Shown: piece after piece, positions 1 to 11,063 of the stretch
Layout of the letters: each line of letters begins with the position of its first letter
Position numbering within the stretch: position 1 is the stretch's first letter
Source of the DNA: Brachycybe producta
Taxonomy: Eukaryota; Arthropoda; Diplopoda; Playtdesmida; Andrognathidae
Reading direction: 5' to 3'
Assembly (NCBI GenBank): GCA_036925085.1
Contig: JAUPFP010000029.1
Coordinates: 434,001 to 498,000 of the forward strand
Length of the DNA stretch: 64,000 nucleotides
The notes under the pieces: model-generated
Told to the model about the DNA's origin: nothing
The model's input: only the letters and a program-made list of their open reading frames with translations
The model's database searches: none
Program-made: the position numbers and the translations under genes

Positions 1-118
1 TGATTGTAGATGTATGGACACTGTCACTGTCAGAAGAATAGATTGCATTTGATGGTTTCATAGCTTCTTGTTTGATCTTTTTGGTGGTGAGGTCCTGAAA
101 CCAATCTCCATTGAATAT
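1..118 (-). CDS. Internal exon, partial (runs out of the window)
   Basis: On the minus strand a pyrimidine-rich tract ending in ctgtag (complement of 119-144) forms a textbook 3' splice site, and the next 118 nt are open in one frame only. The frame gives 39 codons beginning IFNGDWFQDLTTKKIKQEAM and continuing with a Ser/Asp-rich stretch (SSDSDSVHTST). GC content is clearly above the flanking DNA. The exon is cut by the left window edge, so the donor and phase are unknown. The GDWF-then-basic pattern is loosely like the region after the zinc finger in Rab-effector proteins of the rabphilin/synaptotagmin-like group; this is only a resemblance from memory and no name is assigned. Upstream exons of the gene would lie to the right, but I could not find one with a matching donor. 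Confidence 0.5.
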   Translation of the reverse strand, partial: MFNGDWFQDLTTKKIKQEAMKPSNAIYSSDSDSVHTSTI

Positions 119-547
119 CTACAGAAAAGAAAGAAAGAAAATGATCTCTATCAGGATTGGTCACCATATACTGTATAACAGTGTATATATTCCACCATTT
201 TTACTACATTATTTGTTGCACAATAATATAAGGGGGTTTTTACATGCTTGCGACTTTTACTTTTATGAGGAGGAGCACTTTCAAAATCGAATGGAGCCTT
301 CTGAATTGACTAATGACATATACTAGAGAATTGTTATTATGAGGATGTACTATATGCATTTGCTCACAATGCTGTCATAGTTATGAGGACAGTCATATCG
401 ATTAATTTAAGTGGGGTAGGCCTACAATAGACGTGTCTATAGGCACATTACATTATGGCCTTTTATAACCAGACTGTCAAATGATTGAAGAACACATAAA
501 TCCACATTGAAAGGTGTTGTTTTCAGTTATAGTTTTATATTAAATAG
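119..547. other. No gene; AT-rich intron-like DNA
   Basis: This begins with the polypyrimidine tract of the minus-strand acceptor (about 119-144). The rest is AT-rich without a credible frame. It holds one gtaggcctac palindrome near 416-425, a motif that recurs across the window (12.0, 25.1, 36.1 kb). Confidence 0.5.
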
Positions 548-550
548 TTA

Positions 551-917
551 TACCTCGGTTTCCACTACTAAAATTAACTGCAGTTACATAACTATAAAGT
601 TACAGTTACAGCAGACAAGCAAGAAGTGGCACTGTTCTTAGTTTCCTTTTTAAAAACACTTTTGCTTGTGTTTAAATGATTTTATTGTGTCGCTTCTTGT
701 TAAAACAGTTGTGCATTTTGTGAAATTTTCACTCTTCATTCAGTGAAAAATTGAGTGCACTCACTATCCGCCACCGTTGTTTGCAGACTAAGTTTGTGAG
801 TTAACTCCATTGTTCAGAAATGTGTCCATGTTAAATGTAACCACATTTGTTTTCACTAGAAAATGAATTGTAGTTAACTTTTTAATTGCAGTTTGTTTTT
901 GTAGTGGAAACGAGGTA
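551..917. mobile_element. F1 MITE, Harbinger-like, copy 1
   Basis: The ends are inverted repeats: TACCTCGGTTTCCACTAC at the left matches the complement of GTAGTGGAAACGAGGTA at the right. They are flanked by a 3-bp duplication TTA (548-550 and 918-920). Subterminal sequence (ttaactgcagtta / taactttttaattgcagtt) extends the inverted repeat. There is no coding frame, so it would depend on a transposase elsewhere. The TTA duplication fits the TWA preference of PIF/Harbinger elements; the superfamily is an inference. Related copies lie at 10634, 35373 and 41586. Confidence 0.75.
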
Positions 918-986
918 TTAGTTGCGTTTTGAATTTCTCTAAAGTATATTGAATATTGTAATGTACTAATGAAGAAGTTTTGATTT

Positions 987-1005
987 CCCCCCCCCCCCCC
1001 CCCCC
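987..1005. repeat. Poly-C tract, 19 nt
   Basis: An uninterrupted run of 19 C followed by A9. It is the longest of many G or C homopolymers in this AT-rich window. Confidence 0.95.
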
Positions 1006-3112
1006 AAAAAAAACGTGCACATTTATTGTAGTTTTCAGTCACATTCTAAGACATCGTCCGTTAAGATATTATCTTGTTTTTTCGAAAGCATTATTGTAAC
1101 ATTTTCCTACCAATGAGTTTTTTCTACAAAGTACAAGGCAAATAATCGTTTTGTAGCTTTTTACAGTGTTTACACTGTGCAACAAATCGTATTTTTTTCC
1201 TATTCTTTACAAGTAACACCTTGTGAAAGATGTTACTGACACGAATGTTTCAAACACATGTTTTTGAAAGCGAGTGTTAAGTCCAATACCATTGTACCAT
1301 TGTACAATGGAAGTCTTGAAGGAGAAATTATTGCAATGGAAATCTCTTTTATGTTACAGAGCAAATACGATTCTAACATTACAGTACGGATTTACCGAAC
1401 AATGTCAAGTAAGGTATAAATACACTAAACTTCAGTTATATGTGCTTTAACTTAAGACGAGTGGCACAACTGCTTCCAATTATTATGTCAATATTAGTAG
1501 ATAAACATTTTTCTAAATAATTAGGCTAATGCAAGCTGATGTTTATTAATGTCTTATATTTTCAAGTGAACGGAAAACGTTTTTATGGACAATTTGAATT
1601 GAGTGTTTATAGTTTTCTATAGCAATCAAAGCCATCTATTTTCTTAGAAATATTGTAGATTAACTGACAAGGGGTCTGTAGAAGATCTTGTTTACGACTT
1701 GGTGATCATTTCTACTTTCATTGTAAGCAATTTTAGTTATTGCCACTGAGCGAGAAATTGAGGGGTTGTTTCATCATTGAGTTTTGAGTGGAATTGCATC
1801 TTGGCTTAGTTTCACTAGTACCACAACACCAATGTTCATAACATGTTACTCCTTGGAACATTCTCGGCTTTTCCAGCTACATACAGTACATATATAGATA
1901 TAAAGTATTATGTCTATATCTGTTGCTTATAATTATGTGTGCAACAGTGACGCTGTTGAAGATGACAAAAGGGTGGTGTGCGGTTTTAGTATATCTATAC
2001 TAAAGTGACACTTTCTGCCCAAAAACTTTATCCCAGTTTTACTTCAAATCCCTCAGCCATGTTTTTATTGGCTTAGCAGAAAATTGCTACATTCTTTTCG
2101 CGCCTATGTTTGTGTCTTTCTTTATCTAACTAACTTTTATCCTTTGAAACTCATTAATGTGCCAATATTTGCTAACATTGAAGTTTACATAGTGTGAACC
2201 ACTTGGGAATGTAACGCCCATCGACTTTTACTAAGTTACTACTACTACTATCTTTCATGTGCAAGATAGAATGATCGATCATATAACATATACATAGTTG
2301 TTTAATTACATGAAAATACTGTTGATTTATGCATGCATATATGTATGTATATACATGTATATATATGCTGCATTAATTTATATAATATTTTGACACAAAT
2401 ATTGGTTCAGTTTCATTTGGTGTAATAGATTGAGTTTTTACGAGCTCGTATTTCATTGATGTTGAAAAACAAAATGTAACTTGAACAATACACTGAGAAC
2501 AAAGACAGTCTTTCACATTATTATTACTTGATGACAATTTAGTTAGCCAACAGAAGATGTCTTTGTGCCCCCCAATCGCCATGAAAAATAGTAGATTTAA
2601 AATCCATTTAATTTCATGCTATTTTAGGTTTCGATCAATCTTGAAGATATAAAATTGTTTTTTCTCGGGTGTTTGTAGTTTTTTTTTCTTCTTCTTCCAA
2701 CGATAATGTCTTAACCAAGAGGTCATCTGTTTACTTTTTTATGACCTTGTTGCTACACTGGTTTTTAGTTAGGGTGTGTCCAGTCATTGTCCAGTTGTTG
2801 TTGTTTTATGTTTTTGATTTTGAAGTGATATTTCAAGGCTCAGTTCTATTTCTTCTTATAGATTATTGTAAACAATTTTATATATTTTTGTCTTTCTCTA
2901 TACATATACATTATATTGTTGTATACAATATATATATCTACAAAAATACACAAGTAGGCTATGTTTTTTGTTGTTGTCTGAATGACAAAGTGTTATTTTT
3001 GTTTTGCTTCACATCTTTTTGGACACAACGAATTGGTTTCAATGTCTTGGAGATGAGACTTTAAATGGGAAGGAAGAAATAAGTAAGAAACGGTTGAAAT
3101 CTTCCAATGTAG

Positions 3113-3130
3113 CAGCAGCAGCTGCTGCTG
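3113..3130. repeat. CAG/CTG palindrome
   Basis: Three CAG units run directly into three CTG units (cagcagcagctgctgctg), a perfect 18-bp palindrome of trinucleotide repeat, followed by a ggt/ggtg stretch. Confidence 0.9.
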
Positions 3131-4182
3131 GGTTGGTGGTGGTGGTGTCGTCCTATTTTCTCAACAACACACAACAAAAAATCTTATTTCGATTGACGAA
3201 TAAATTGATCTTTCATCGGATAAGACTCTTCTTTGAAGTTTTTTTTTTATTTCTCTTTTTTTCTGTTTCAAAAGCAGAATTTAAAGATGCAGAATAACTC
3301 AAAAACATTTCTTTCTTTTATTCTAAAATGGAGATGCTAATTATGGTCGTCATTATTTATTAATAAATACGTCCTGTTACGGCATTTTATGTAAATAAAC
3401 ATTTTTAAAAAATGTGCAAATTAGTTGCAAAACAATTATGCAAATAAAATCCCACAAAAATGTAAAATATCCAAGAAAACTCTTTTATGGAAATAAAATA
3501 TGTGTACTATTTAGCAAAAACAAAGAAAATGCAAATTCAAAACGATCTGGTTTAAAAAATAAAAAACCGTTGTCATTTTTTTCAGACGAAAAATAAATTT
3601 TTTTACGCATTTCTTTATATTTGAGACTAAATTGATTATTATTGGACATACACTACATTCATAAGGAAAATAGCCTTTATAGAAGTACTCAAAAGGGGTT
3701 GAAATCCAATCTCTGGAATGATTCCATTTCTTGTTATAGTGATGGAATCATTCAAATTTGATAAATCACTTTTTCAGATGAATTTTTCTCGGCATGTGTC
3801 ATCCAGTCCTAAGAGTTGTGGATTGAAATTGAACATTCAAGTTAATTTGCATAAAAATCAACTGAGTGAGATGGAGAAAGAAGGGGGGGGGACTATATCT
3901 CAATAGATACAATATATTTTTTTTATTATTTCTAGCCTAAACAAACAGATAGCTGAAATTGGTTTCAAGTTCATTTTGGTTGAATTGGGGGGAATATTCA
4001 CTGTGTGTTTATAATTTTGGACAAAATAGGAGTGCATCTTCAGGGGGATGGAGAAGGGTTGTGGGGGGGGGGGAATAAGGATTTCGTTTGCTGACAAATG
4101 GACTATGTAGTAATTGTGTGTATAATGTTGCATATCCGTTGATGATGTCTTATTTATATTAAAAGTTCTAGGAGTTTTAACA

Positions 4183-4204
4183 AGAGAGAGAGAGAGAGAG
4201 AGAG
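4183..4204. repeat. (GA)11 microsatellite
   Basis: Uninterrupted GA dinucleotides, polypurine on the plus strand. Confidence 0.95.
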
Positions 4205-5510
4205 GGACTAGAGTAGAATGTTTAATAAGTTTGTTATTTTTTATGCTGTTTTTGCTATTTTTTGATTTCTTTCTTTCTTCTCTTCCATCTTTTTTTTCCC
4301 CTCTCCCATCCATATATGCACACAATCGAATCATTTTCATTTCACTGAATTCGTTCAGTTATATTTATTTCTAAACCAAATAACATTGTGTGTCCTTCTC
4401 TTTCAATATACTTTATGTAAGGAATAAGGATGGAGGAGACTGGGAGGGTTAAAAGAGAAGGTTGAAGGAGGAAGAGAGGGGTTAAGATCCCCTTGGGCAA
4501 ACAGTAGTGCACTGTATATTAGCTCTTAGGGTCTATTTTCGTAGTTTTGCTAACTGCTATATGAAACAAAAAAAAAAGAAGATCGAAATTATCTGGTGAA
4601 CGTGTGTTTAGTCTTATGTGTGTTGTGTGTCTCAAATACACAAGCACTTTTGATCACTCAGCAAAGATTACAAATCGGGAGTTGCTTCAATGAAGCTTGA
4701 TTTTCGCTGCTGCTGTATGTCTCCTTATATCAACAGTTACATTTTATTCCATCTATTTTATTTAAGATGGTGAAGGGAAGGACGACGTGAAAATTGACTT
4801 TTTTTTTACATTAAGGTGGCTGAATAGATATTTATTTTCTCTCCGGATGGCGCCAGTGACTAATGCTATGCTCCATAGATGTTTTTGGAAAATTTGGATG
4901 CAAAAACGTCAAACAAAACCAAACTCAAACCAAAAAAATGGTAGAAGATTATGCTAAACGTTTTTTTCATGACAATTATCTTTAAAAAATAAACATTTTA
5001 TTGTAGTTTGAAAATAATAATCGGGTTTTAGGTGTTTTCATTAACATTTATTTCACAGTAAAATATTTTCGCCTTTTTCAAAATGTCCTAAAAAGTTTAT
5101 TTAAAAAAAAACGTTTAGCAATATCACCAACTATTTTAGTTTCTAAAAAAATACTTTGAATTTTTGCGTTATGTTACTCCTGAAAAGTTCAAAATGCTAA
5201 AATGTCTTAAAACTGCGTAGAGGGTGAGGAAAATACATCTATTGAATCACCTTTTTTACATTAAATAAAAAAATTGCTTTTTTGTTGTTGTCGTTCTTCA
5301 AATCTTTGTATTTATTTCATGAAGACGACGACGACCGTTGTTTGTTATTACATTAAAAATTAAAAAGTGAAATAACAAATTATTCTAAGTTAACACTCCA
5401 TGAAATAATAAGTGTTTTATAAGAATATCTGAAATTCTTTCTGCAACATGTAAATAAATGGGAAGCTCATGAAATATTTCATGCGAGCAAATATTTATGT
5501 GAAGAGAACC

Positions 5511-5525
5511 GGGGGGGGGGGGGGG
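5511..5525. repeat. Poly-G tract, 15 nt
   Basis: Uninterrupted run of 15 G in AT-rich surroundings. Confidence 0.95.
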
Positions 5526-6107
5526 TATTTAATACATTTTAAGCCCAATGTATACAATTGTGTATATATTTTTTTCATTCCTTCAAAAGCTTATTTTTAT
5601 ATACTCATATTATATTGTGTGACTGTGTTTTTAAATTTTTAAAAACTTTCAAGTGTGTGTTTTTTTTAGTTCATTTGGGAATTTGCTTATTTTATGGTTT
5701 GTATTTTTTTCCCCCCTACTTTCATTCCTGATATTTTTATCATGAATAACGCAGACTGTTTTCTACCTTTGCTTTTTTTTATCTCTCTCTCTTTCTATAT
5801 ATATAAATATATTCATTCCGTGTATTTACAACTTTTATATATTTTTTTATTGTATATATCTATTTGTTCCGCTCAATTCTTTGCTTAGTATATTTTCCCC
5901 CCTTTTCTTTTTACTACATACAAAAATAGAAGTTAAAAAATAAAATGCTCAAATATCTTTTAGATTTTATTCTGATTATTATAGGTATATATATATATAC
6001 TGTATATGTATATTGCGCCACCTCACGACAACTACTGTTACAACAAGTATGAAAAAAGGTAACTTCATCACATAAAAAGCGACAAAATAATGATAAATAG
6101 ATGTAGT

Positions 6108-6361
6108 TATAGCTGCTTCATCGTAAGAAGAAGCTTGTGACGTCAAATGGGTTGACTGAAAATTATAGCTTACAAAGTGTCATTTTGGTCTGATAAAAAA
6201 GGCGTAATAACAAAAGAAAAAAGGATCCTTTTTGATTAAACTGTTGAAAACGTTAGCTTTTCGGCCTCTTTTTTATTATCTGACGAAATGACACAATTCT
6301 AAATTTTTGTCCGCCCACCCCTATGACGTCACAAGCTTCTTCTCACGATGAGGCAAGTATA
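6108..6361. mobile_element. F2 MITE, TA-flanked, copy 1
   Basis: Long terminal inverted repeats: CTTCATCGTAAGAAGAAGCT then TGTGACGTCA at the left pairs with TGACGTCACAAGCTTCTTCT then CACGATGAGGC at the right. TA dinucleotides flank both ends, as in the copies at 40820 and 53512, which points to a Tc1/mariner-type TA target (inference). The inner part also folds: gtgtcattttggtctgataaa near 6178 pairs with ttatctgacgaaatgacac near 6274. There is no coding frame. Confidence 0.75.
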
Positions 6362-6414
6362 ACAGCAGTTATTGTGAAGCAAACTAAGAAGTTTTTGTAG
6401 AACTAGTGGGGTAA

Positions 6415-6432
6415 CCCGTCATAAATGACGGG
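6415..6432. repeat. Short perfect hairpin between two MITEs
   Basis: cccgtcataaatgacggg is an 8-bp-arm hairpin, preceded by actagtgggg. It lies between the F2 and F3 elements and may be the end of a third element; I could not find a second copy. Confidence 0.45.
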
Positions 6433-6439
6433 AGCAAAA

Positions 6440-6587
6440 TTCACAGGCAATTGTGCCCAGCATTAGAATTTCTTTTCCTCCGCCCTTTTATGACGTCACA
6501 CCAAGTAACAAACCAATTAGAAATTGATGACGTTCATAAAAGGGCTGAGCATAAGAAATTCTAATGCTGGGCACAATTGCCTGTGAA
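6440..6587. mobile_element. F3 MITE, hAT-like, copy 1
   Basis: The arms at 6440-6474 and 6553-6587 are perfect complements of each other (about 35 bp; outer part ttcacaggcaattgtgccca). The inside shares aaaccaattagaaattgatg, then acg, with the copy at 37040, and has a second inverted pair around ccttttatgacgt / acgttcataaaagg. Unlike the other two copies I see no clear 8-bp duplication next to it. Confidence 0.7.
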
Positions 6588-9112
6588 ACACTGTAGTTTA
6601 ATTTTGCTTCTGTTATCCCCTTCCCTTTTTATATTTGAAAGAGAAAATGAGTTTTTCATTTTCTCTGGTGTGCGCATGCGCGTCGTTTTTTTCTTTTTTT
6701 ACTCCTTTCATTTCAATTTCAGTCAGCCCCTCCCACTTTTCCTCCCTCCACGTTTCTCTCTCTCTCCCCCCTTCTACACTTTCCAACTTTTTCCCCTCTC
6801 CAATTTAATATCATGGGGTTCTTGGATGGGAAGGGTGCAACATATAGTTGACCTTGAGAAAAAAAGCAGTTCATTTATTCAAATTTATATAAATTCCGAT
6901 GTTTTACACACAGACCTGGGATATTATATATATAATTACAAATTGTTGTAACGAATTTCGAGTTGGGTGCAAAAAACCTCTTATGGACCCATTTCTTTAA
7001 ATGTAAACTATGACAAAATATAAACATATATAAACCGAACTAATTTCATGAATATATTCCACTTTTGGTATTTTTCATCTTTTTGGGGTTGATGTTTACT
7101 TGACCTTAGACATCTCTCTCTCTCAAGAAATAACCTCTTTTCGTGACCTAACTTTTACTCTCTGTGCCTTAATCGTGCAAAACGACGACGGGTTTTTAGC
7201 TAAGGTTTTAAACTTTTCTCTTTTTCTCTTTGCTTTACTTTTAACTACTTTAATATGGAATGAGAGAGAGAAAGAGAGAGAAAGGACGTTAAGTTTGAAT
7301 GGCGGCTGTGGTGATAACGGCCACATTGAAAGCTTTCATTTTTATAGGTGGAGCTAATTTAATTATTTCAGCCAAGTAATCACATAGAGAGAGAGAGAGA
7401 GAGACTCGTTTTGCATACACTAATTAAGGTTCTTTGCGTTTGTTCGTTCGTAAATGCATTGTTCGAATACTTTGAAGCTTCTTTCTCATCATCATCATCA
7501 TCATCTCCATAATACAGTATTATATATATATACATATACAGTATGTATTTACTAGTTTAACTTGTTATTAGTTGAGAATGTTAAGAGGAAAACAAGTTGA
7601 AAAACATTTGATTGTTTGGTTAACAACAGTTGAAAAATCACTTTTTTGTTGTTGCAGAAAAAAAAATATGGCCGTCGTATTTTTGTACGTTTTAACCACC
7701 TACAGGCTGCTACAGATTATAATCATTTGCTTTTGATTGACACATACTGAGGAGAGTTGAAATAAATTCAACCTTGTTCTTTTTCTTTTATTAACTTCAG
7801 GCAGTTTGTGGATTTAAAGAAAATCAAATTAGTTTTGCAAATATTTTCTATGTTTTTTCAACAACTTACTAAATAATAATATCGTAATGAACAACATCTT
7901 AAGAGCAATTCATACATTTATATATAAGTTTATTATATAGGAACATTTCTTGGAGCAATTTATATATTTACACATAAATACACACACACACAGTATATGT
8001 ACGACGTAGCCTTACAGTAATGTAATTAAATATATTTATGAGCAATGACAATTTATTCGATAATGATTGAAATTTTTATTTTTAGTCTGAAAAAAATTAA
8101 ATTTCAATCAAAAATATTTACGAAATTTGTCACTTAATCACGAATATGTTAAAAGTCGGTTTTTTTTTTTAAAAAAATACTTAATTTATAAATTAAGTTT
8201 CAGTAAAAAAATTATGATTACAAAATTTGCAATGTCCTGAAGAGGATTTTTTTAAAAAAATCTTTTATCTTTATCTAGTTTCTGAATTAAAAGAATTCAA
8301 ACGCAAAATAAAAGTATATCTTTTTGATTATTATAATACATTGTGTACTAGATATAGTAACAATTGTGTTTTTTCATCTTTAAATATTTTCATTTCGAAT
8401 GAGCCCAATGTTATAACTTATAATAATCACAAAACATTGTATCAGAAAGGATTTTTTTTTCTTCTTCTTCTCATGTTGTCGTTATTTCTTGATCATGGCA
8501 CGAAATAGAAATTTATAGTTGGCCATTTTGTTGGTTCGTCGACGCGTGACCATTTCAACGAACAAAAGGGAACAAGAAGACAAAAAGGGCTCTACATATA
8601 TACAGTGTATGAGTATGTGTGTGTGCCATTTTGCAAGTTGATTTCTTGCCACCGTCGTCACAAAAAAAAAAGTATTCTTATCTCAGTTGGACCCAACAAG
8701 CTCTTATTGAGGGCAACGTATTTTAAAACCATTTTAATCATGTGACATTCTTGTACCAAAAAAAAACCACATACTATATTTTTTATTCGACCTCCACCCT
8801 CTTTCCCACCACCACCACCACCACATTTTTGTCCAAAAATGGAGCAACTTGAACCGCACACACACACACACATATATCTATATATATAAAAGAGAAGAAG
8901 TCCCACCAGCCCTTAACTTCTATTCACTTTTAAAAAGCGAAGAAATCCAATTACGCTAGACCGATCTCAAGAGAAATACGAGATAAAAATGGATAGTGAC
9001 ACATCATGTGTCTGTGTCTATGTGTTTTACCTTCTCATATCAACTATACAAAGATTATTTTCTTCTTCTTCTTACATTTAAAATTATGAATTCAATTGTT
9101 CTTCTTCTTGTT
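6588..9112. other. About 2.5 kb without a recognisable gene
   Basis: AT-rich DNA with short CT/GA runs (7266-7285, 7387-7403), a CAT run near 7486-7505, and TA and CA runs near 7980-7992 and 8859-8890. A gcgcatgcgc palindrome sits at 6671-6682. An acceptor-like tract ends near 7800 (ttaacttcag) but the following frame stops after 25 codons. Confidence 0.45.
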
Positions 9113-9129
9113 CCCCCCCCCCCTGTATA

Positions 9130-9184
9130 AAGGCAATCACTGCTAACTTAAGATTTATTTTTGGAAGTTATCAGTGATTGCCTT
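9130..9184. repeat. Hairpin with CAGTGATTGCC arms
   Basis: aaggcaatcactgctaact at 9130-9148 pairs with agttatcagtgattgcctt at 9166-9184 with one mismatch, leaving a loop of about 17 nt, next to an 11-nt poly-C run (9113-9123). The arm sequence recurs singly near 21974, 40092, 49697 and, diverged, 44888. The size resembles a pre-miRNA stem, but the dispersed copies favour a repeat. Confidence 0.6.
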
Positions 9185-10324
9185 CATCCAGGAGCAGTAG
9201 TAATTTATTTGCAACAGCTGGTCATTTATGAATTAATTGAATTTGTTTAATTAAATTCAGTTATTTCAGTGTAATAAACATCTAAACCTATAAGCAGTAT
9301 GATTTGCAGCTTATATTATGAGATGTTATTATATTAAAATAACTGAATAATATCTGTTTTGTTTATGTTTTGTCATAAGGCTCGTTTTCGTGTGCTAAAA
9401 AACAGTATGTCTTATCTAAATATTGTTTCTTTTCTGTAAAAATGGTCATTTCTGATGCCCTTCTGGGTATTTATATATACGTACATTTACAGAAGAATCA
9501 TTAAAACAATTCATCATAGTTGTTAATGTATTAGTGGTCTCAGTTGACAAGAACCTATTCTCAAGCTGTTTCCATTCATAATGCATGAACAAGAAACACC
9601 ATTCTCTTCCCAAAAAAAAATATATATATAATCAAACACAGAAGTGGATTCTGAATTATCCTGGTTCTTTTCCATTATAAGACTATACTAGTATTTGTTT
9701 TAGATATATATCCATGTTATATTGTTCCCTGGTTTTACTTTATGGTCAATATTGAACCCTGCACACAGTTGAAGTTGACCTGATGGTAAGACTGTACCAG
9801 GCAAAGCCTTAAATATATACCTTGACAGCAATGGGCATTCTCTCTTAATTCAATGAAATGTCCACCACTCAGTTTTTTTTTGAAAGGGGGGGGGGGCCAT
9901 ATTTACTTTGCTGGATTTCTGCCAAAAAAATGTGGACCGACCCAGTTCCATTTTGTATGTGTATTGCCATTTTTTTTTTGTTGTAGCAGCTCCCGATTGA
10001 TGCTCGTAAAAACTAGAAGAATGTTGTTTGGCCAGGGTTCTTATTGTATGTGTGGGTGGGCCACAATTTTATGAGCAACGTCTATAATAATGGCATTGTG
10101 TCGTTGAAAATTGTTACCAAGGTTTTTGGTTCATCTCTTAATAGTTTTCTCTCTTCTTTGCTTCTTCTGTCCCCTATTTTTATCACAGGATCAGAACGAT
10201 TTGTGTCTTGGCTGTCTGTCCATATATCATCATCGTTCATAATAATAGGAATGGAAACCTTACTTTGCAAAAAAAAAAAAAATGGCTCCATTTCCATTTT
10301 CTTTAATGAAAGTCTTATTTGCAG
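9185..10324. other. No convincing gene
   Basis: AT-rich DNA with a poly-G run at 9887-9896. Several frames of 60-100 codons overlap each other on both strands between 9850 and 10360, as expected for chance. Confidence 0.4.
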
Positions 10325-10413
10325 CGTCAGTTTAATCAAAAGAAACGAGTGGACTTCTTGAATGAGGTTGATGATAATGGTGATGAAAACTGTTGTCCAT
10401 TTTTAGTGTTTAG
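10325..10413 (+). CDS. Possible exon, hydrophilic, unidentified
   Basis: A T-rich stretch ending cttatttgcag (to 10324) is a plausible acceptor. The next frame reads RQFNQKKRVDFLNEVDDNGD and continues ENCCPFLVF to a possible donor AG|GTGGAG after 10413; another GT follows at 10420. The composition (charged, few T-rich codons) is unlike the low-complexity frames nearby. No family is recognised. Chance open frames of this length do occur in the window, so this is a candidate only. Confidence 0.25.
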
Positions 10414-10633
10414 GTGGAGGTTAGAGTGTCATTGTGGTTCTTGTATATACATATATATTTATATGGAACATACAAAAATAATCTTCTCATTAAATCTCGT
10501 GTTCTTGCTTAAAAGCAATATAATTCACTTATTATTCTTGTTTTTAGACTTTTTCAATTTTAAGGAAAGGTGAAACAAGTCAACTTTAAAAAAGAAACTA
10601 AGAGATGTCTGTACTAATTACACCATATACTAT

Positions 10634-11063
10634 GACCATTGTGTTTTACTACACTACACACAATTAATTGCAATTAAAAAGTTAACTATATAGCTAATTT
10701 TTTAGTGGAAACATATGTGGTTACATTAATCATTTCTGAACAATATGGAATTAACTGCATTGACACAGTGTTATTAATCACAGTGTTAAATGGTTAAATA
10801 AGTCACTTCGTGTGTTCATACAAATTTAGCCTACAAACAAAAATGGCGGATAGTGACAGCATTCAATTTTTGATTGAATGAAAAGTGAAAATTTCATTAA
10901 ATGCACAACTGTTTTAACTGCGAGTGACACAAAATCATTTAACCAAGGTTAAGTGTCTTAAAAATGTAAACACACAAAAGTATCACTTCTAGTTTGTCTG
11001 CAGTTAACTATAACTTTGATTATTTTAACTGCAATTAATTTTTTTTGTAGTGGGAATGAGCTA
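10634..11063. mobile_element. F1 MITE, Harbinger-like, copy 2
   Basis: The right end TGTAGTGGGAATGAGCTA followed by TTA matches the F1 right end. The left end (about 10634, ttttactacactacacacaa) is diverged. The interior shares aatttagcctacaaacaa and atggcggatagt with the copy at 35373, and gtgtcttaaaaatg with both sequence and position in that copy. Left boundary uncertain by about 10 bp. Confidence 0.65.

Larger units (their letters stand above)
1006..6107. other. About 5.1 kb without a recognisable gene
   Basis: AT-rich DNA with simple repeats: a CAG/CTG palindrome at 3113-3130, GA repeats at 4183-4204, poly-G at 4061-4072 and 5511-5525, and TA stretches near 2340 and 5985. Open frames here (for example minus 3900-4340) run through microsatellite or pyrimidine-rich DNA. 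An acceptor-like site at 3778 precedes a 42-codon frame starting MNFSRHVSSSPKSC, but this is within what chance allows. Confidence 0.5.

Noticed and set aside
3900..4340. 146-codon minus-strand frame
   Set aside because: It is encoded across the GA microsatellite, a poly-G run and purine-rich DNA (Ser-Leu and Lys/Arg runs), with no support as a gene.
7486..7505. CRISPR-like regular repetition in the short repeats
   Set aside because: All regular repeats are microsatellites without spacers. The sequence is eukaryotic in character, so CRISPR, operons and ribosome binding sites are not expected.
9130..9184. Bona fide miRNA precursor
   Set aside because: The stem size fits, but the arm occurs elsewhere as a dispersed motif and there is no expression evidence. 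It is kept as a hairpin repeat.
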